A DNA stretch of 64,000 nucleotides from Rapana venosa. Its lineage: Eukaryota; Mollusca; Gastropoda; Neogastropoda; Muricidae. The notes below the pieces were generated by a model. The model ran no database searches. It saw nothing but the letters and a program-made list of their open reading frames with translations, and had not been told where the DNA came from. Each line of letters starts with the position of its first letter. Within the stretch, counting starts at the first letter, position 1. The stretch lies in assembly GCA_028751875.1 (NCBI GenBank), contig CM054155.1, positions 7,501,072 through 7,565,071 of the forward strand, read 5' to 3'. Below, piece by piece: positions 12,966 through 24,275 of this stretch. Made by a program: the position numbers and the translations under genes.

Positions 12966-14010
12966 AGACGTCTTTCAAGCAACAGCAAATCCAGCACAGA
13001 CCATGGAATAGGAAGGGGTCCAGGCTCAATATCCCTGATTGCCTGCTCCTGACAAAATCGATACCTTCCAGAAATGGTCAGCTGTAGAAAACAAAATCAA
13101 CCCTTGCAAAAAAGTGTCACTGTTAGCGAAAATCAACACGTGCATGAAATGCACTCCATGCTGGCAGACTGACCCTTCGTGCATTAGGGAAACTATCGTT
13201 TGCTGTGGTCACATATTGCTGTCTGCCACATGCAGTGATCTAGGAGAATGCAGAGAGTCATTTTCTGATTTTTGTTTTTTCATAGTTTCTTTTTTGAGGA
13301 ACGCGAATTATAAAGAAAAAAAGTACAGTCATCCATGTTTTTAACAAACTGGAGTCAATGTAGAACCAGATTAGTTAATGTTTGGCTGTTTGCATGTTTT
13401 GTACTATGTGAGTGTATGGGTATTGGGTTTATTTTAGCATAGGATGTATCCCTAATGACTGGGTGTAAAAAAAGCAAATGGGTTCTCTGGCATTATCATC
13501 GAAATAAAAAAATGATTTGATTTGAAAAGAGTGATTTGATTTGATTTCATTTGACAGCTGACAAATATTTTTCATTGTTAAGTTTGGGCCTCAGAAAAGG
13601 TGGTAATGACAATACTACGATCTACCTAGTCTGTATTGAAACGATGTCACACTGAAAATTGTGCACTCTAAGCGCTGTTTATAATGTATCTATGCATCCA
13701 TTTGAAAGAGGGTCTTCTGTCATAATATGTCCCCTATTATTTCAAATCAGAGAAGCAGAACAAAGCACGTTGTATGCAGGTATTTTATGATATGAACAAA
13801 GGAACATCTTTGAAGCTGCCCGTGTGGTCATCTTTCATGACTGCATTGCTTTAAACTTACTACACACCTACAACAATGTAATATTGATAGCCGTTTTATT
13901 TAAACCTAAGTAGTCTCGAAAACTTCAGAAATTTTTACCAAAAATGTATCACACAGCAGTTCACTTTTTAAAACTAACGAAAAGTCGCAGATTAAGACTG
14001 ATGCTTCTAG
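12966..14010. other. Single-copy sequence, no gene seen
   Basis: A plus-strand frame at 13,039-13,344 (101 codons, 12 or so Cys) is the most gene-like item, but its unit B partner (35,318-35,500) is degraded and cannot test conservation. 13,500-13,560 has short TGATT repeats. Nothing else is recognised. Confidence 0.45.
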
Positions 14011-14015
14011 GACGT

Positions 14016-14309
14016 GACAGGCAATGGCCGACAACACTAGCTCGTCATCCATCAAGACCCACCGGAAGCTGCGCCATCTTTCACAACATGGCGTCGATCA
14101 GCCAAGCAGAGAGCTGGGCTGAGACATTCTGGATAAACTTTAGGCGCGTGAGTCGCCATACCACAGCCCTGCCGCATCACACAAAAATTGGCGAATGGCG
14201 CAGTGACGTGGAAAGACGCCATTGGAGACCTGCCTGGTTAATTTGGAAATTTGGACCCCCTTCCGATCATTTTATGGGTCATCATGTGCCTTGGAGTGGA
14301 AGACAGTAG
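14016..14309 (+). promoter_or_regulatory. Candidate TATA-less promoter with small upstream frame
   Basis: Within 165 bp there are an ETS-type CCGGAAG (14,062-14,068), a GCGCCATCTT and an AACATGGCG (14,085-14,093) of YY1 type, a CRE-type TGACGT (14,204-14,209) and an inverted CCAAT (ATTGG, 14,221-14,225). This combination is typical of housekeeping promoters in animals. The motifs are all kept in unit B. A 74-codon frame opens at the ATG of AACATGG (14,088) and ends at 14,309. Its B partner has indels of -3, -1, +2 and -1, so coding status is doubtful. The block may also be part of an unrecognised repeat. Confidence 0.35.
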
Positions 14310-14399
14310 ATTCATGGGCCGTAGTAGCTTTCTCTCTGCTGATCGGTAGCTGGTCTGACCAGTGCTGTCCCACCGGCACATTTTTATGAGGAGCTAAAG

Positions 14400-14660
14400 G
14401 GTAGTGGAGTGCACTGCACGCGTTTTGTGTGCCTGCTTTTGATTTGTTTTATTGTCATTTTGTGTCAGTGCAGGTAACCAGTGGCACATTGGCATTGACG
14501 GCTATCGATTCACACTTCGGACCTCGGATTCCCGTAGTTTTATCATTTGGAAAAAACGTGGTTTATGGACTTCTTTCTCTGTGTGATATAAATTGCGATG
14601 TGGAAGAGTAGAAGATGAAGTTCATTTCAATTTTCAGTGCAAAGAATATGACACAGTTTG
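14400..14660 (+). pseudogene. Fragment of a non-LTR retroelement C-terminus
   Basis: A pyrimidine-rich tract ending in CAG at 14,471 precedes a frame reading LPVVLS-GKNVVYGLLSLC in A and B. A +1/-1 shift near 14,605 then gives VEDEVHFNFQCKEYD (14,608-14,652). The pattern C..C..(V)EDE-HF---C--Y is the familiar zinc-knuckle-like end of many LINE polyproteins. The frame break is present in both A and B. It is an old, dead fragment; no other domain is nearby. Confidence 0.45.
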
Positions 14661-14812
14661 ACTTTAAAAAATCCTTTTGTTGTTACAAATACATATATGC
14701 ATGACAAGCAATATCAATATCAATAAACGTTAATTAGCAATAGTCGCATGTTCATGAATGCACTTCAATATTGTACATAACAAAGACATAGCGTGTATAC
14801 AGCATTCCTGCA

Positions 14813-15196
14813 TGCATACATACATACATACATACATACATACATACATACATACATACATACATACATACACACATACAAGCATACATACATACATACA
14901 TACATACATACATACATACATACATACATACATACATACATACATACATCATACATACATGCATACATACATGCATACATACATACATACATACATGCAT
15001 ACATACATACATACATACATACATACATACATACATACATACATACATACATACAACATACACACATACATACATACATGCATATCATACATGCATACAT
15101 ACATACATACATGCATACATACATACATACATACATACATACATACATACATACATACATACATACATACATACATACATACATACATACATACAC
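14813..15196. repeat. (ACAT)n array, about 380 bp
   Basis: Tetranucleotide array with scattered TGCAT and CACAC variants. The Met-Tyr-Val-Cys and His-Thr-Tyr-Ile frames are translations of it. The unit B array is about 255 bp (37,718-37,972). Confidence 0.95.
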
Positions 15197-15597
15197 AACG
15201 GCACAGTTTGACTTAAGTTTGACGTATTTTCGTTGCTTGTTACATTAATAAGTCATTTGATTAGTTTATGGTCAACAACGAATAAAGTTTGTATAATATC
15301 TGTTGCATTGTATATCGCAGAAGAATTTAAGAAAAAACTACATATATGATACAAAAATCATAAGACAAATAGAGGTAGTCTTTTTCATAACTGACTATTT
15401 GTCTGTTATGCATCTGTATAATATTTGTATTCAAACACATCCTTCAATTCAGTTTATACCCTCCACCCCCACCCCCAGTTAAAAGCGGTTGTAGGTTTTA
15501 TGTAATAGACTCAGATGAAATAAACGCTTTCATGTTGAATGTGCACAAATAATGCTAGCATATGAGAACCATGGATTCAAAAGGGGCTCTAAAGAGT

Positions 15598-15869
<272 letters not shown>

Positions 15870-15951
15870 CTTTTCGTTCACGCATGTAAATGAATGCAAA
15901 AATATCATGTGAGTGATTTAGACGAAACGAATTCAAAATTGAGAATATCAG

Positions 15952-16055
15952 TCGCGCGCGCGCACACACACACTCACACTCACACACACTCACACACACA
16001 AACACACGCGCGCGCGCGCGCGCACGCACGCACGCACACAAACACACACACACAT
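15952..16055. repeat. CG/CA alternating purine-pyrimidine tract
   Basis: Blocks of (CG)n flank CACACTCACACT and CACAAACACAC, then (CG)n and (CGCA)n. This is strongly Z-DNA-prone. Partner at 38,632-38,728. Confidence 0.85.
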
Positions 16056-16159
16056 CTAACACGGTTACATGTTAGTGCATTGACGTAAGTGTATGTGATA
16101 CTTATGGTTCAGCGCGTGTTCTGAACAGGCCATCAATCTTTTTTATACGCCGAATAAAC

Positions 16160-16499
16160 ACTGTCTCGCTCGATCCCTTTCTCTGTCTGTCTCTCTCTCT
16201 GTCTATCATTCTCTGTATGTCTGTCTGTCTGTCTCTCTCTGTTTTTTGTCTGTCTCTGTCTCTCTGTCTCTCTCTGTCTGTCTCTCTGTGTGCCTCTCTG
16301 TCTGTAAATCCTCCCTCTGTCTCTGTCTCCCTTTTCCTATTTTCTATCTCTGTGCCTTTATCTCTGTCTCTCCCTCTGTCTCTCTCCCTATCTCTGTGTC
16401 TCTCGGTCTCTGTCTCTCTCCCCCTCTATCTTTTTCTATCCCTCTACCCCCTCCCCCATCTCTCTCTCTCTTGCTGTCTGTCTGTCTGTTTCTCTCGTG
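16160..16499. repeat. CT-rich (TCTG/TCTC)n tract
   Basis: About 340 bp of degenerate TCTC and TCTG units. Leu/Ser-rich frames here are not coding. Partner 38,850-39,172. Confidence 0.85.
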
Positions 16500-17230
16500 A
16501 TAAATCTAGTACATACGCTTGGGAGACATTTTCTTTTTTCTTCTTTTTTTCTTTCTATTTATTCCATACGAAGATGGATTACTTTGATGCAGATCGACAG
16601 GGCAAATAACTCCAGTCAGTAAAGCGTGTTTCTGTCTCCAACATTTTTGACAAGCTTTTTGGTCGACATCTGAACTTAGACCGATTTTCTGTCTTGTGCA
16701 CTGAGGCTGAATAATAAATGTTTCAGTAGTTCTTGATTTTGACAACAGCAGATTTTACATATAGGTCTATACCAGGAACTTAAATGTTCGACACGAAATA
16801 TTTTTACAGAAGCATATTTTGGTACATGATTTTCAACAGATTTATTTTATAACAAATCAAATAAAATACTGGAACATAGAATGAACATATTCATATGCGT
16901 TGTCATGGCATTTATCACATGCATTGCCAGGGAATTTGTGCTATTGTGTAATGAATGCTTTGGCTAATTATTGGCATAACTGTCTACTGCTCTGTACAAT
17001 GAGATTATAATCCTAATATTCTAGCGGCCACCGATCGGTGGTTTAAATCCCCTTGCTCCGAAGAAATGCTAATGTGCAGTTCATCTTTGTGTAGTATTCG
17101 TCCTTTGAAAACCAAATACATGCAAGTTCAAGAGTTTGTAATTCGTCCTCATTTGGTAGGCTACAAAAAGCACCAACACACCCAGAACACTTTGGGGGTA
17201 TTCTGTGCCTGAAAATGCCAACTGGATTTC
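16500..17230. other. Single-copy sequence, no gene seen
   Basis: Clean in both units (partner 39,173-39,905), with only small differences. No domain or RNA is recognised. Confidence 0.5.
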
Positions 17231-17510
17231 TTAGCAGATAAGCTGTAGTATGGAAAGGAGACTCCACATATAGAGATACACTGTAGTATGTAAAGGGCAT
17301 TCCAAATATGGAGATGCACTTTAGTGTGTAAAAGATAATCCGTATATGGAGATACACTGTAGTGTGTAAAGGAAATTCCACACATGGAGATACACTGTAG
17401 AATGTAAAGCACATTTCAAATTTTGGAGATGCACTGTAGTGTGTAAAAGATATTCCGAATATGGAGACATACTGTAGTGTGTAAAGGATATTCCAAATAT
17501 GGAGTTGCTT
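17231..17510. repeat. 38-bp minisatellite, about seven units
   Basis: The unit is ACTGTAGTGTGTAAAGGAAA followed by TTCCACATATGGAGATAC, with drift. Because 38 is not a multiple of three, each frame shows shifted repeats of the same peptides (for example 17,043-17,546 minus). Unit B has about four units (39,908-40,054). Confidence 0.9.
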
Positions 17511-17834
17511 TCTTGAAATAACTTCAAATGAACACCGAGAAGACATGATCCTAGCACACAGCAGCCAGACTGTTGTTTATGGAAAACTCAAACTTAATAA
17601 ATATCTTGCTTTGGTAAAAAAACAAACCAAAACACAACAACAAAAACCTAACACATACTGAAATGCCCGCAGTCCCATAAGATCGTATTTCCCTACCTTT
17701 TGTTAATTTTCTTGCTAAAATCGCTAATCTAAACAAAACAACTTTGCCTAAACTATAGGAAAGCACAGACACCACAGACAAGAAAATAATACTGAAGTTG
17801 ATTGCTCCTTACAACGCTACTAGCAACACAAAGA
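17511..17834. other. No recognisable feature
   Basis: Clean single-copy sequence, partner 40,195-40,512. It ends at the SINE-1 insertion point. Confidence 0.5.
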
Positions 17835-18177
17835 GGGGACGGGATAGCCTAGTGGTTAGAACATTGCGCTCGCAATCTGACGACCTGGGCTCGATTCCCG
17901 TTCAAGGGGATATTTTCTCCTGCAGTTAACATCAGTGCAGACTCCACTCTCCCCAAAAGTCCTTCGGATAAGACTTTAAACCGAGCCCCCGTGTGCGAAC
18001 GCACGCAGAACATCTTGCGCACACGTTAAAATCCTGTTTCGCTTTTCGGAAAAGTAGGCCATTGTATGCCGGTGGGAACAGATGACAATTTACAAAGCTG
18101 CATACACATGGGGATGGATGTAAAAAAGCACGTAAGTGCTTATTCCATTACCCTCGATAAAAAACCCCACAAAAAAC
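17835..18177 (+). mobile_element. SINE-1, full length, unit A only
   Basis: Head GGGGACGGGATAGCCTAGTGG with A box TAGCCTAGTGG (17,845-17,855) and B box GGCTCGATTCC (17,888-17,898). It is followed by CTTCGGATAAGACTTTAAACC, AGAACATCTTGCGCACACG, AGTAGGCCATTGT and the GTGCTTATTCCATTA tail. Unit B has the empty site at about 40,505-40,513 (AGCAACACAATGCC), so this copy arrived after the units separated. The target duplication is short or unclear. Confidence 0.85.
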
Positions 18178-18545
18178 CAATGCCTTCTTTTTTCAAGAAA
18201 GCTACTTCAGGTAACACACACACACGCGCGCGCACGCAAGCAGCCCCCCCTTCCCCCCCCCCAACACCCCCAGACACTCACAACAAAAAAAATCCCATTT
18301 TATTCTGGTTTGTTCTTTATTACTGAAGGCTCGGAAAGCGATCAGAGCGTGAAACCATCGTGAGAAACAAACACTGCCTCACTAGCAGAGCGGGGAAGGC
18401 AGTGTGTGTGTGTGAGGTGGGGGGGGGGGGGGGGGGGGGGGTAAGGAGCGAGTCAGCAGTGCACTGGGATGCAGAGATCCCTGCAGAAATGGCAGAACGG
18501 CTTCACACGGAGGGACTGACGGCCACCTGCCTGCTTCCCTCAGAA
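18178..18545. other. Single-copy sequence with C and G runs
   Basis: Contains a poly-C tract near 18,245-18,262 and a poly-G tract at 18,418-18,441. In unit B the latter place holds a (GT)n array (40,905-40,982). No gene is seen. Confidence 0.55.
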
Positions 18546-18552
18546 ACACACA

Positions 18553-18962
18553 GTGTTAGAGAGAAGTATGAAGTGCTAGAGAGAAGCATGAAGTTCTAGA
18601 GAGAAGCATGAAGTGCTAGAGAGAAGCTTGAAGTGCTAGAGAGAAGCTTGAAGTGCTAGAGAGAAGCATGAAGTGCTAGAGAGAAGCTTGAAGTGCTAGA
18701 GAGAAGCATGAAGTGATAGAGAGAAGCATGAAGTGATAGAGAGAAGCATGAAGTGATAGAGAGAAGAAGCATGAAGTGCTAGAGAGAAGCATGAAGTGAT
18801 AGAGAGAAGCATGAAGTGATAGAGAGAAGTATGAAGTGCTAGAGAGAAGCATGAAGTGACATAGAGAAGTTGAAGTGATAGAGAGAAGCATGAAGTGATA
18901 TAGAATAGCATGAAGTGATAGAGAGAAGCTTGAAGTGCTAGAGAAAAGTTGAAGTGATAGAA
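18553..18962. repeat. 20-bp minisatellite, about 20 units
   Basis: The unit is GAAGCATGAAGTGCTAGAGA with C/A change at position 14 and GCATG/GCTTG variants. The period is mostly 20, with a few 17 to 23. The minus-strand Leu/Ser/His-rich frames are translations of it. Unit B has about 28 units (41,111-41,680). Confidence 0.9.
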
Positions 18963-19079
18963 AGTATTGTTGCACAGAGCACTGCGCTCCTCCAATGAAA
19001 TGGAAGTTTATCAGTTTTGTACAAGTTTTACACACATACAAATATACGCACGGCCTCGTGCAAACACATAAACATGTAC

Positions 19080-19490
<411 letters not shown>

Positions 19491-19685
19491 AATTATAAAC
19501 ACATGCACACACAAGAAACTACATTTCACCGAAAAAAACACCGGTATTCATCAAATGGCTATCTCCAATTCCTAAATAGAAACTATATAAAAAAAAACCT
19601 ACAGCATGTCTGAACCCTCACAGCCCTTCTCTGGGCGTCCGTTAGGATAGACCCTGTGACAGGTAGTCAATATGTGTGACACACT

Positions 19686-20105
19686 GGGGGGACGGGATAA
19701 CCTAGTGGTTAGAACATTGCGCTGGCAATCTGACGACCCGGGTTCGATTCCCGTTCAAGGAGATATTTTCCCCTGGAGTTCACATTAGTTAACTCGGCGA
19801 CGCCGAAGGGCACCAGCGGCAGATAAAAGAAAGAAAAGAAGAAGTTAACGTAAGTGCAGACTCCACTCCCCGCAAAAGTCCTTCGGATGAGACTATAAAT
19901 CAAGGCCCCGTGTGCGAACGCACGCAGAACATCTTGCGCACACATTAAATCATGTTCCGCTTTTCTTAAGAGTAGGCCATTGTGTGCCGGTGGGAACAGA
20001 TGACAGAATTTACAAAACCGCATACACACGGGGACTGGATGTAAAAAAGAAATTAGTGCTTATTGCATTATCCTCGATATAAAATAAAAAAATAAAATAA
20101 TTATA
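19686..20105 (+). mobile_element. SINE-1 with internal AACTCGGCGACG insertion
   Basis: Complete SINE-1 (A box variant TAACCTAGTGG, B box GGTTCGATTCC). Between the head and the core it carries roughly 60 extra bp containing AACTCGGCGACGCCGAAGGG and AAGAAAGAAAAGAAGAAG. The same insertion is in 44,319-44,745 but not in 42,339-42,700. Confidence 0.85.
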
Positions 20106-20539
20106 AAAAAAAAACTTATAACGAGTTACATTGCACCAGAAATCAATCTTCAGTTATTCATACTCATGTTATTGATTTTAAATAAACATGCTTTTAAACC
20201 AAAAATAAAATAAAAATAAAAATCGGAACAATCTATGAAAAGTTATAACAAATTGAAATGTTAGACAACTGTACGTAAAAAATCGAGAAATCGGTAAATT
20301 TAGCACGTTACTGGTGATCAGAATGAAGGCTTGGGCGTTTTATAACACGTTTTAAACCAAAAGAAACAAACTCACGCCTTGATCCTTCAGTACAAGGTAG
20401 AAGAAAGCTGACAGCTTTCAAATCAATCATATTCTCATAATCGACCACCTGACCCCAACCTGCCATGTCTAAAAATGGCTCCTAGCAGAAAAGCGGGTCA
20501 GGCGCAGAGCGACTCATTTCGTGGTGGAGCGTCACATGT
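20106..20539. other. Single-copy sequence, no gene seen
   Basis: AT-rich with AAATAAAATAAA runs. Repeated twice in unit B (42,701-43,114 and 44,746-45,169). Confidence 0.5.
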
Positions 20540-21035
20540 GGTGTCCAGTGTCACTGTGCATATTGCATCACACTACTGTATTGGACAGGTGGTCAATATG
20601 TGGAGTTTCCAGTGTCACTGTGCATATTGTATCACACCACTGTGTTGGACAGGTAGTCAATATAATATTGTGTCCAGTGTCATTGTCCATATTGCATCAC
20701 ACTACTGTATTGGGCAGGTGGTCGATATATTGTGTTCAGTGTCAATGTTCATAATGATTGCATCACACTACTGTATTGGACAGGTAGTCAATATGTGGTG
20801 AGTCCAATGTCACTGTCCATATTGCATCACATCACTGGGTTGGACAGGTGGTCAATATATTGTGTCCAGTTTCAATATCCATATTGCATCACATCATTGT
20901 GTTGGACAGGTGGTCAATATATTGTGTCCAGTGTCACTGTCCATATGTCAAAACACTACTGTGTTGGAAAGGTAGTCAATATGCAGTGTGTCCAGTGTCA
21001 ATGTTGATATTGCGCCACACAGTTCCCATCTTGTG
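20540..21035. repeat. 62-66-bp minisatellite, about eight units
   Basis: The unit is GTGTCCAGTGTCACTGTCCA, TATTGCATCACACTACTGTG, TTGGACAGGTGGTCAATAT. GTCAATAT starts fall at 20,592, 20,656, 20,721 (GTCGATAT), 20,787, 20,851, 20,913 and 20,975. Frames across it are internally repetitive and not coding. Confidence 0.9.
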
Positions 21036-21109
21036 TCCAGACACTCTTCTTCTCCTCTCAATCTGACGCTGCTGTTCTCCCCCCTCCTCCTCCTCCCTTC
21101 CCCCTTTGT

Positions 21110-21440
21110 GAGGATGCCCGTGGCCTGTTAGTATAAATAGCATACCAACCTTGTGAAAATCATGTGCTAGGAAGTCCCTCTTTTCTATCTCTTTCTTTGT
21201 TGCTGCTTTTTAAAATTCCATTTCTTCACGTCACCTCCTTATCTTTTTCTGCCTTCTTGGTTCATTCTCCTGCCTCCCCCTCCCCCCCCTCCCCCCGCCC
21301 AGAAAGAATAACAAGGATAACAGTTCTCTTCCATGCAGACATCGCATGCCGGGCCTGACTTGTCAGGTGCTTCACGGTAGCAGCAACGCATTTTCGCTCA
21401 TATGACTAAGACAAAAGTAGTTGTTGTCTGAGCGATAATA
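21110..21440. repeat. RF4 repeat, copy 3 (start of unit B)
   Basis: Has TATAAATAG at 21,132-21,140, the CT-rich tract with poly-C, CCGGGCCTGACTTGTCAGG, ACGCATTTTCGCTCATATGA and TTGTTGTCTGAGCG. Confidence 0.65.
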
Positions 21441-21569
21441 GAAGCTAAAGACGAAGAAGAAGTCTATGCTGTTTCACTCCATCTTAGACTGCAAGTGTTT
21501 ACTTTCTCTTGATTCTTCTTTCACAAGCACAAACTCTTTCTCCAGGGAAAGAGAGGAGGAGTCGAGGAA

Positions 21570-21865
21570 TGGTGGATCGGTGGTCTAGAGGTAACGCGCC
21601 TGCCTAGAAAGCGAAAACTCCGGGTCAGATGAGTGCGGTGGTTTGATTCCCGTTTGGGCCCCACCCCCCCCCTCCCCTCCCTCCCCCCCTCCCCCACATC
21701 CCTTAGACCATGAGAGGGAAACAAATACAGATGCAGACAGGAAAAGAAAAAAAAAGGGTGACGCTGCTCTTGTGACCACACGCATGCCTCCGGGGAGAGC
21801 AGCTAGAATTTCACGTTGAGAAATCTGCCGTGACTTAAAGTGATATAAATGATAAATAAATAAAT
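21570..21865 (+). mobile_element. SINE-2 with core deleted
   Basis: Head CGGTGGTCTAGAGGTAACGC with B-box-like GGTTTGATTCCCG (21,650-21,660), poly-C, TTAGACCATGAG, then directly the 3' part (GCTGCTCTTGTGACC to AATCTGCCGTGACTTAAAG) and an AAATAAATAAAT tail. The CGGATGAGAC core present in other SINE-2 copies is missing. Confidence 0.75.
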
Positions 21866-22034
21866 GAATAGATGGTGGCTGCCGATTGGTCACATTGCTG
21901 GCTGACTGGATGCTTGCTGGTATGTTGACTGTGACATGATAAGACCTTGGGCTATGGAGGTTGTCACACTAGTTTTGTTCCTTTCATAGTATTTGCGATC
22001 AGCATGGATTGATATTTCTGTCTTTATTTTATTT

Positions 22035-22560
22035 TGAGGATAATGAAATAAGCATTCATGTGCTTTTGTTTTTAAACATCTAGTCCCTGTGTGGATGTGG
22101 TTTTGTAAATGTTGTCAAAGGTTCCCACTGACATGCAATGACCTCCTCTTCCGAAAAGCATCCTTCGGATGAGACTATAAACCGAGGCTCGTGTTCGAAC
22201 GCATGCAGAACATCTTGCGCAAACGTTAAATCCTGTTCCGCTTTTCGGAAGAGTAGGCCATTGTGTGCCGGTGGAAACAGATGACAACATTTACAAAACC
22301 GCACACACACGGGGACTGGATGTGAAAAGCACATGAGTGCTTATTCCATTATCCTCGATAGAAAAGAATAGATAAATAAATAAATAAAATAAAGCAGAGT
22401 AGTTTTAACATAATTATAGGCAACATGTTCTGTGTGTATTTGCACACAGGATGTGTTTATATTCACATTCCAAGGATTTTTTACTTGAAAGGGGGGCTGT
22501 GGTGGAGTCGGCACTGATGTTAACTCAAGGAGGATAGGGGTCATGTAAGCCAGGAAGAGA
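22035..22560 (-). mobile_element. SINE-1 (minus) split by a nested SINE-1
   Basis: The minus-strand SINE-1 seen intact at 1,993 runs from 22,035 to about 22,160, is interrupted, and resumes at about 22,385 (TAGTTTTAACATAATTATAG onward) to 22,560. Confidence 0.75.
22160..22380 (+). mobile_element. 5'-truncated SINE-1 nested in opposite SINE-1
   Basis: Starts at CCTTCGGATGAGACTATAAA, without the tRNA head, and ends with the GTGCTTATTCCATTATCCTC tail and an AAATAAAT run. AAAGCA flanks both sides and the intact partner at about 2,113 shows the uninterrupted host element. The opposed copies create a potential fold-back of about 120 bp. Confidence 0.75.
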
Positions 22561-22654
22561 AGACTCCATGCAAATGACCCAGCTATGAATATTGCAGTAT
22601 GATGTTGACACTGATGTATAGAAGAATACACAGAAACAGCGTGATCCATTCCTC

Positions 22655-22770
22655 TTGAGTGGCGCTGCTCTTGTAGCAACGCGCTCTCCCCAGGGAGGGA
22701 AGCCCGAATTGCACGCAGAGAAATCATGCTGTGGTTTAAAGTGGTATACACTACACTACACTACACTAGA
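22655..22770 (+). mobile_element. SINE-2 3' part with short ACACT array
   Basis: Partner of 2,340-2,531, with only four to five ACACT units. Confidence 0.7.
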
Positions 22771-22871
22771 CAACACATCAGAACACAACACAACAGAATA
22801 CAACACAACTCAATACAGTACAACATAATACAGTATACAATGAAGGAAACTGTATGATACTAAACAAAAAG

Positions 22872-24275
22872 AAAGGTGACTCGACTAGAGAACAGCTCTA
22901 GCCACTGCAGGAAGGCTCAGTTTCTCATTATCCCCCAGTGCATTCACCATTGCATTCACCACTGCATTCACCACTGCATTCACTATTGCATTCACTACTG
23001 CATTGGCTACAAGGTTTTTTACACGCCAAGCACGTCCCAAACTCCTTGTCAGCCATAGAAACATGGAGGCTATTGCAATTCTGGGACATCAGATACCAGA
23101 GAGCAAGGGAGAGAAGCCAACAGGCTGGGTCAGGCTGGGAGAGAGTGATGGAGAGCTGGATGGAAGCAGTGATAACTAAATGGGGGGGTGGGGGGGCAAT
23201 GGCCACACACAGGCCTGATTAAGTCTTAGCCAGCTCTAAACCACATCCACTATGGCTCTAGGGAATTCAAATGATGCTTAATTGGGGGCAGTGATTTTTT
23301 GCCTGACTAGGTTCCATCTGGTTGGATCATTATTAGCACGTGTATGCTTTTTGTTTTTATGTTATTGTTTGTTCATTTCTGGGAGGTTTTCTATCCTTCT
23401 GCTTTTTCATTTTGTTTACTACACTGCACGTTAGTAACTTTCAGTTGATCTTGATTGTTATCTTTCAAGATTGTTATCCTTTTACCACTGATTTTGTCTG
23501 CTTATTGCTGCTGCTGTGCCTATAATTTTCTATTTTGGTTTGTGTTTGGGCAGTCAAAGTTCTATGGATTTAAGTGATAAACTGTACGATACTAGACTAA
23601 AGAAAGGTGACTCGACTACCAGAACAACTTTAGCCACTGCAGGCAGGATCAGTTTCTCATTATTCCCCAATGCATTCACCATTGCATTGGCTACAAGGTT
23701 TTTTACACGCCAAGCATGTCCCAAACTCCCTGTCAGCCATAGAAACATGGAGGCTATTGGAATTCTGGGACATCAGATACCAGAGAGCAGGGGAGAGAAG
23801 CCAACAGGCTGGGTCAGGTTGGGAGAGAGTGATGGAGAGCTGGATGGAAGCAGTGATAACTACAGGGGGGGGGGGGGGGGGGGGGCAATGGCCACACACA
23901 GGCCTGATTAAGTCTTAGCCAGCTCATATACCGCATCCACTATGGCTCTAGGGAATTCAAATGATGCTTAATTGTGGGCAGTGGGTTTATGGCCTGACTA
24001 GTTTCCATCTGGTTGGATCATTATTGACATGAGTATGCTTTTTGTTTGTTTTGGATGTTTGTTCATTAATTTTTTTTTCTATCTTTCTACATTTTTTGTG
24101 TCACTGACTGCGTTACATGCTGGTAATTTTCCATTTATCTTGTTTGTTATCTCCCAAGATGTTTGTTTTCCTATCAGGGAATTTTGTCTGTTTATTGCCA
24201 TTGCTGTGCCTATAATTTTCCATTTTGGTTCCCCAGATTTGGGTAGTCAAAATGTTATTGACATAAATGATAGAA
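22872..24275. repeat. 670-bp macrosatellite, two units (unit B)
   Basis: Units start at 22,872 and 23,603. The first unit has six copies of the 12-bp inner CATTCACCATTG-type repeat, the second one. Poly-G tracts at 23,181-23,197 and 23,866-23,885 mark the site where A units carry shorter G runs. The last unit ends like the fifth unit of A. Confidence 0.85.

Noticed and set aside
14765..15248. Long Met-Tyr-Val-Cys and His-Thr-Tyr-Ile frames on both strands
   Set aside because: They are six-frame translations of an ACAT microsatellite; all frames are open because the unit lacks stops.
17231..17510. Regular 38-bp repeat resembling a CRISPR array (also the 20-bp array at 18,553)
   Set aside because: Units are contiguous with no unique spacers, diverge gradually, and the genome is eukaryotic.
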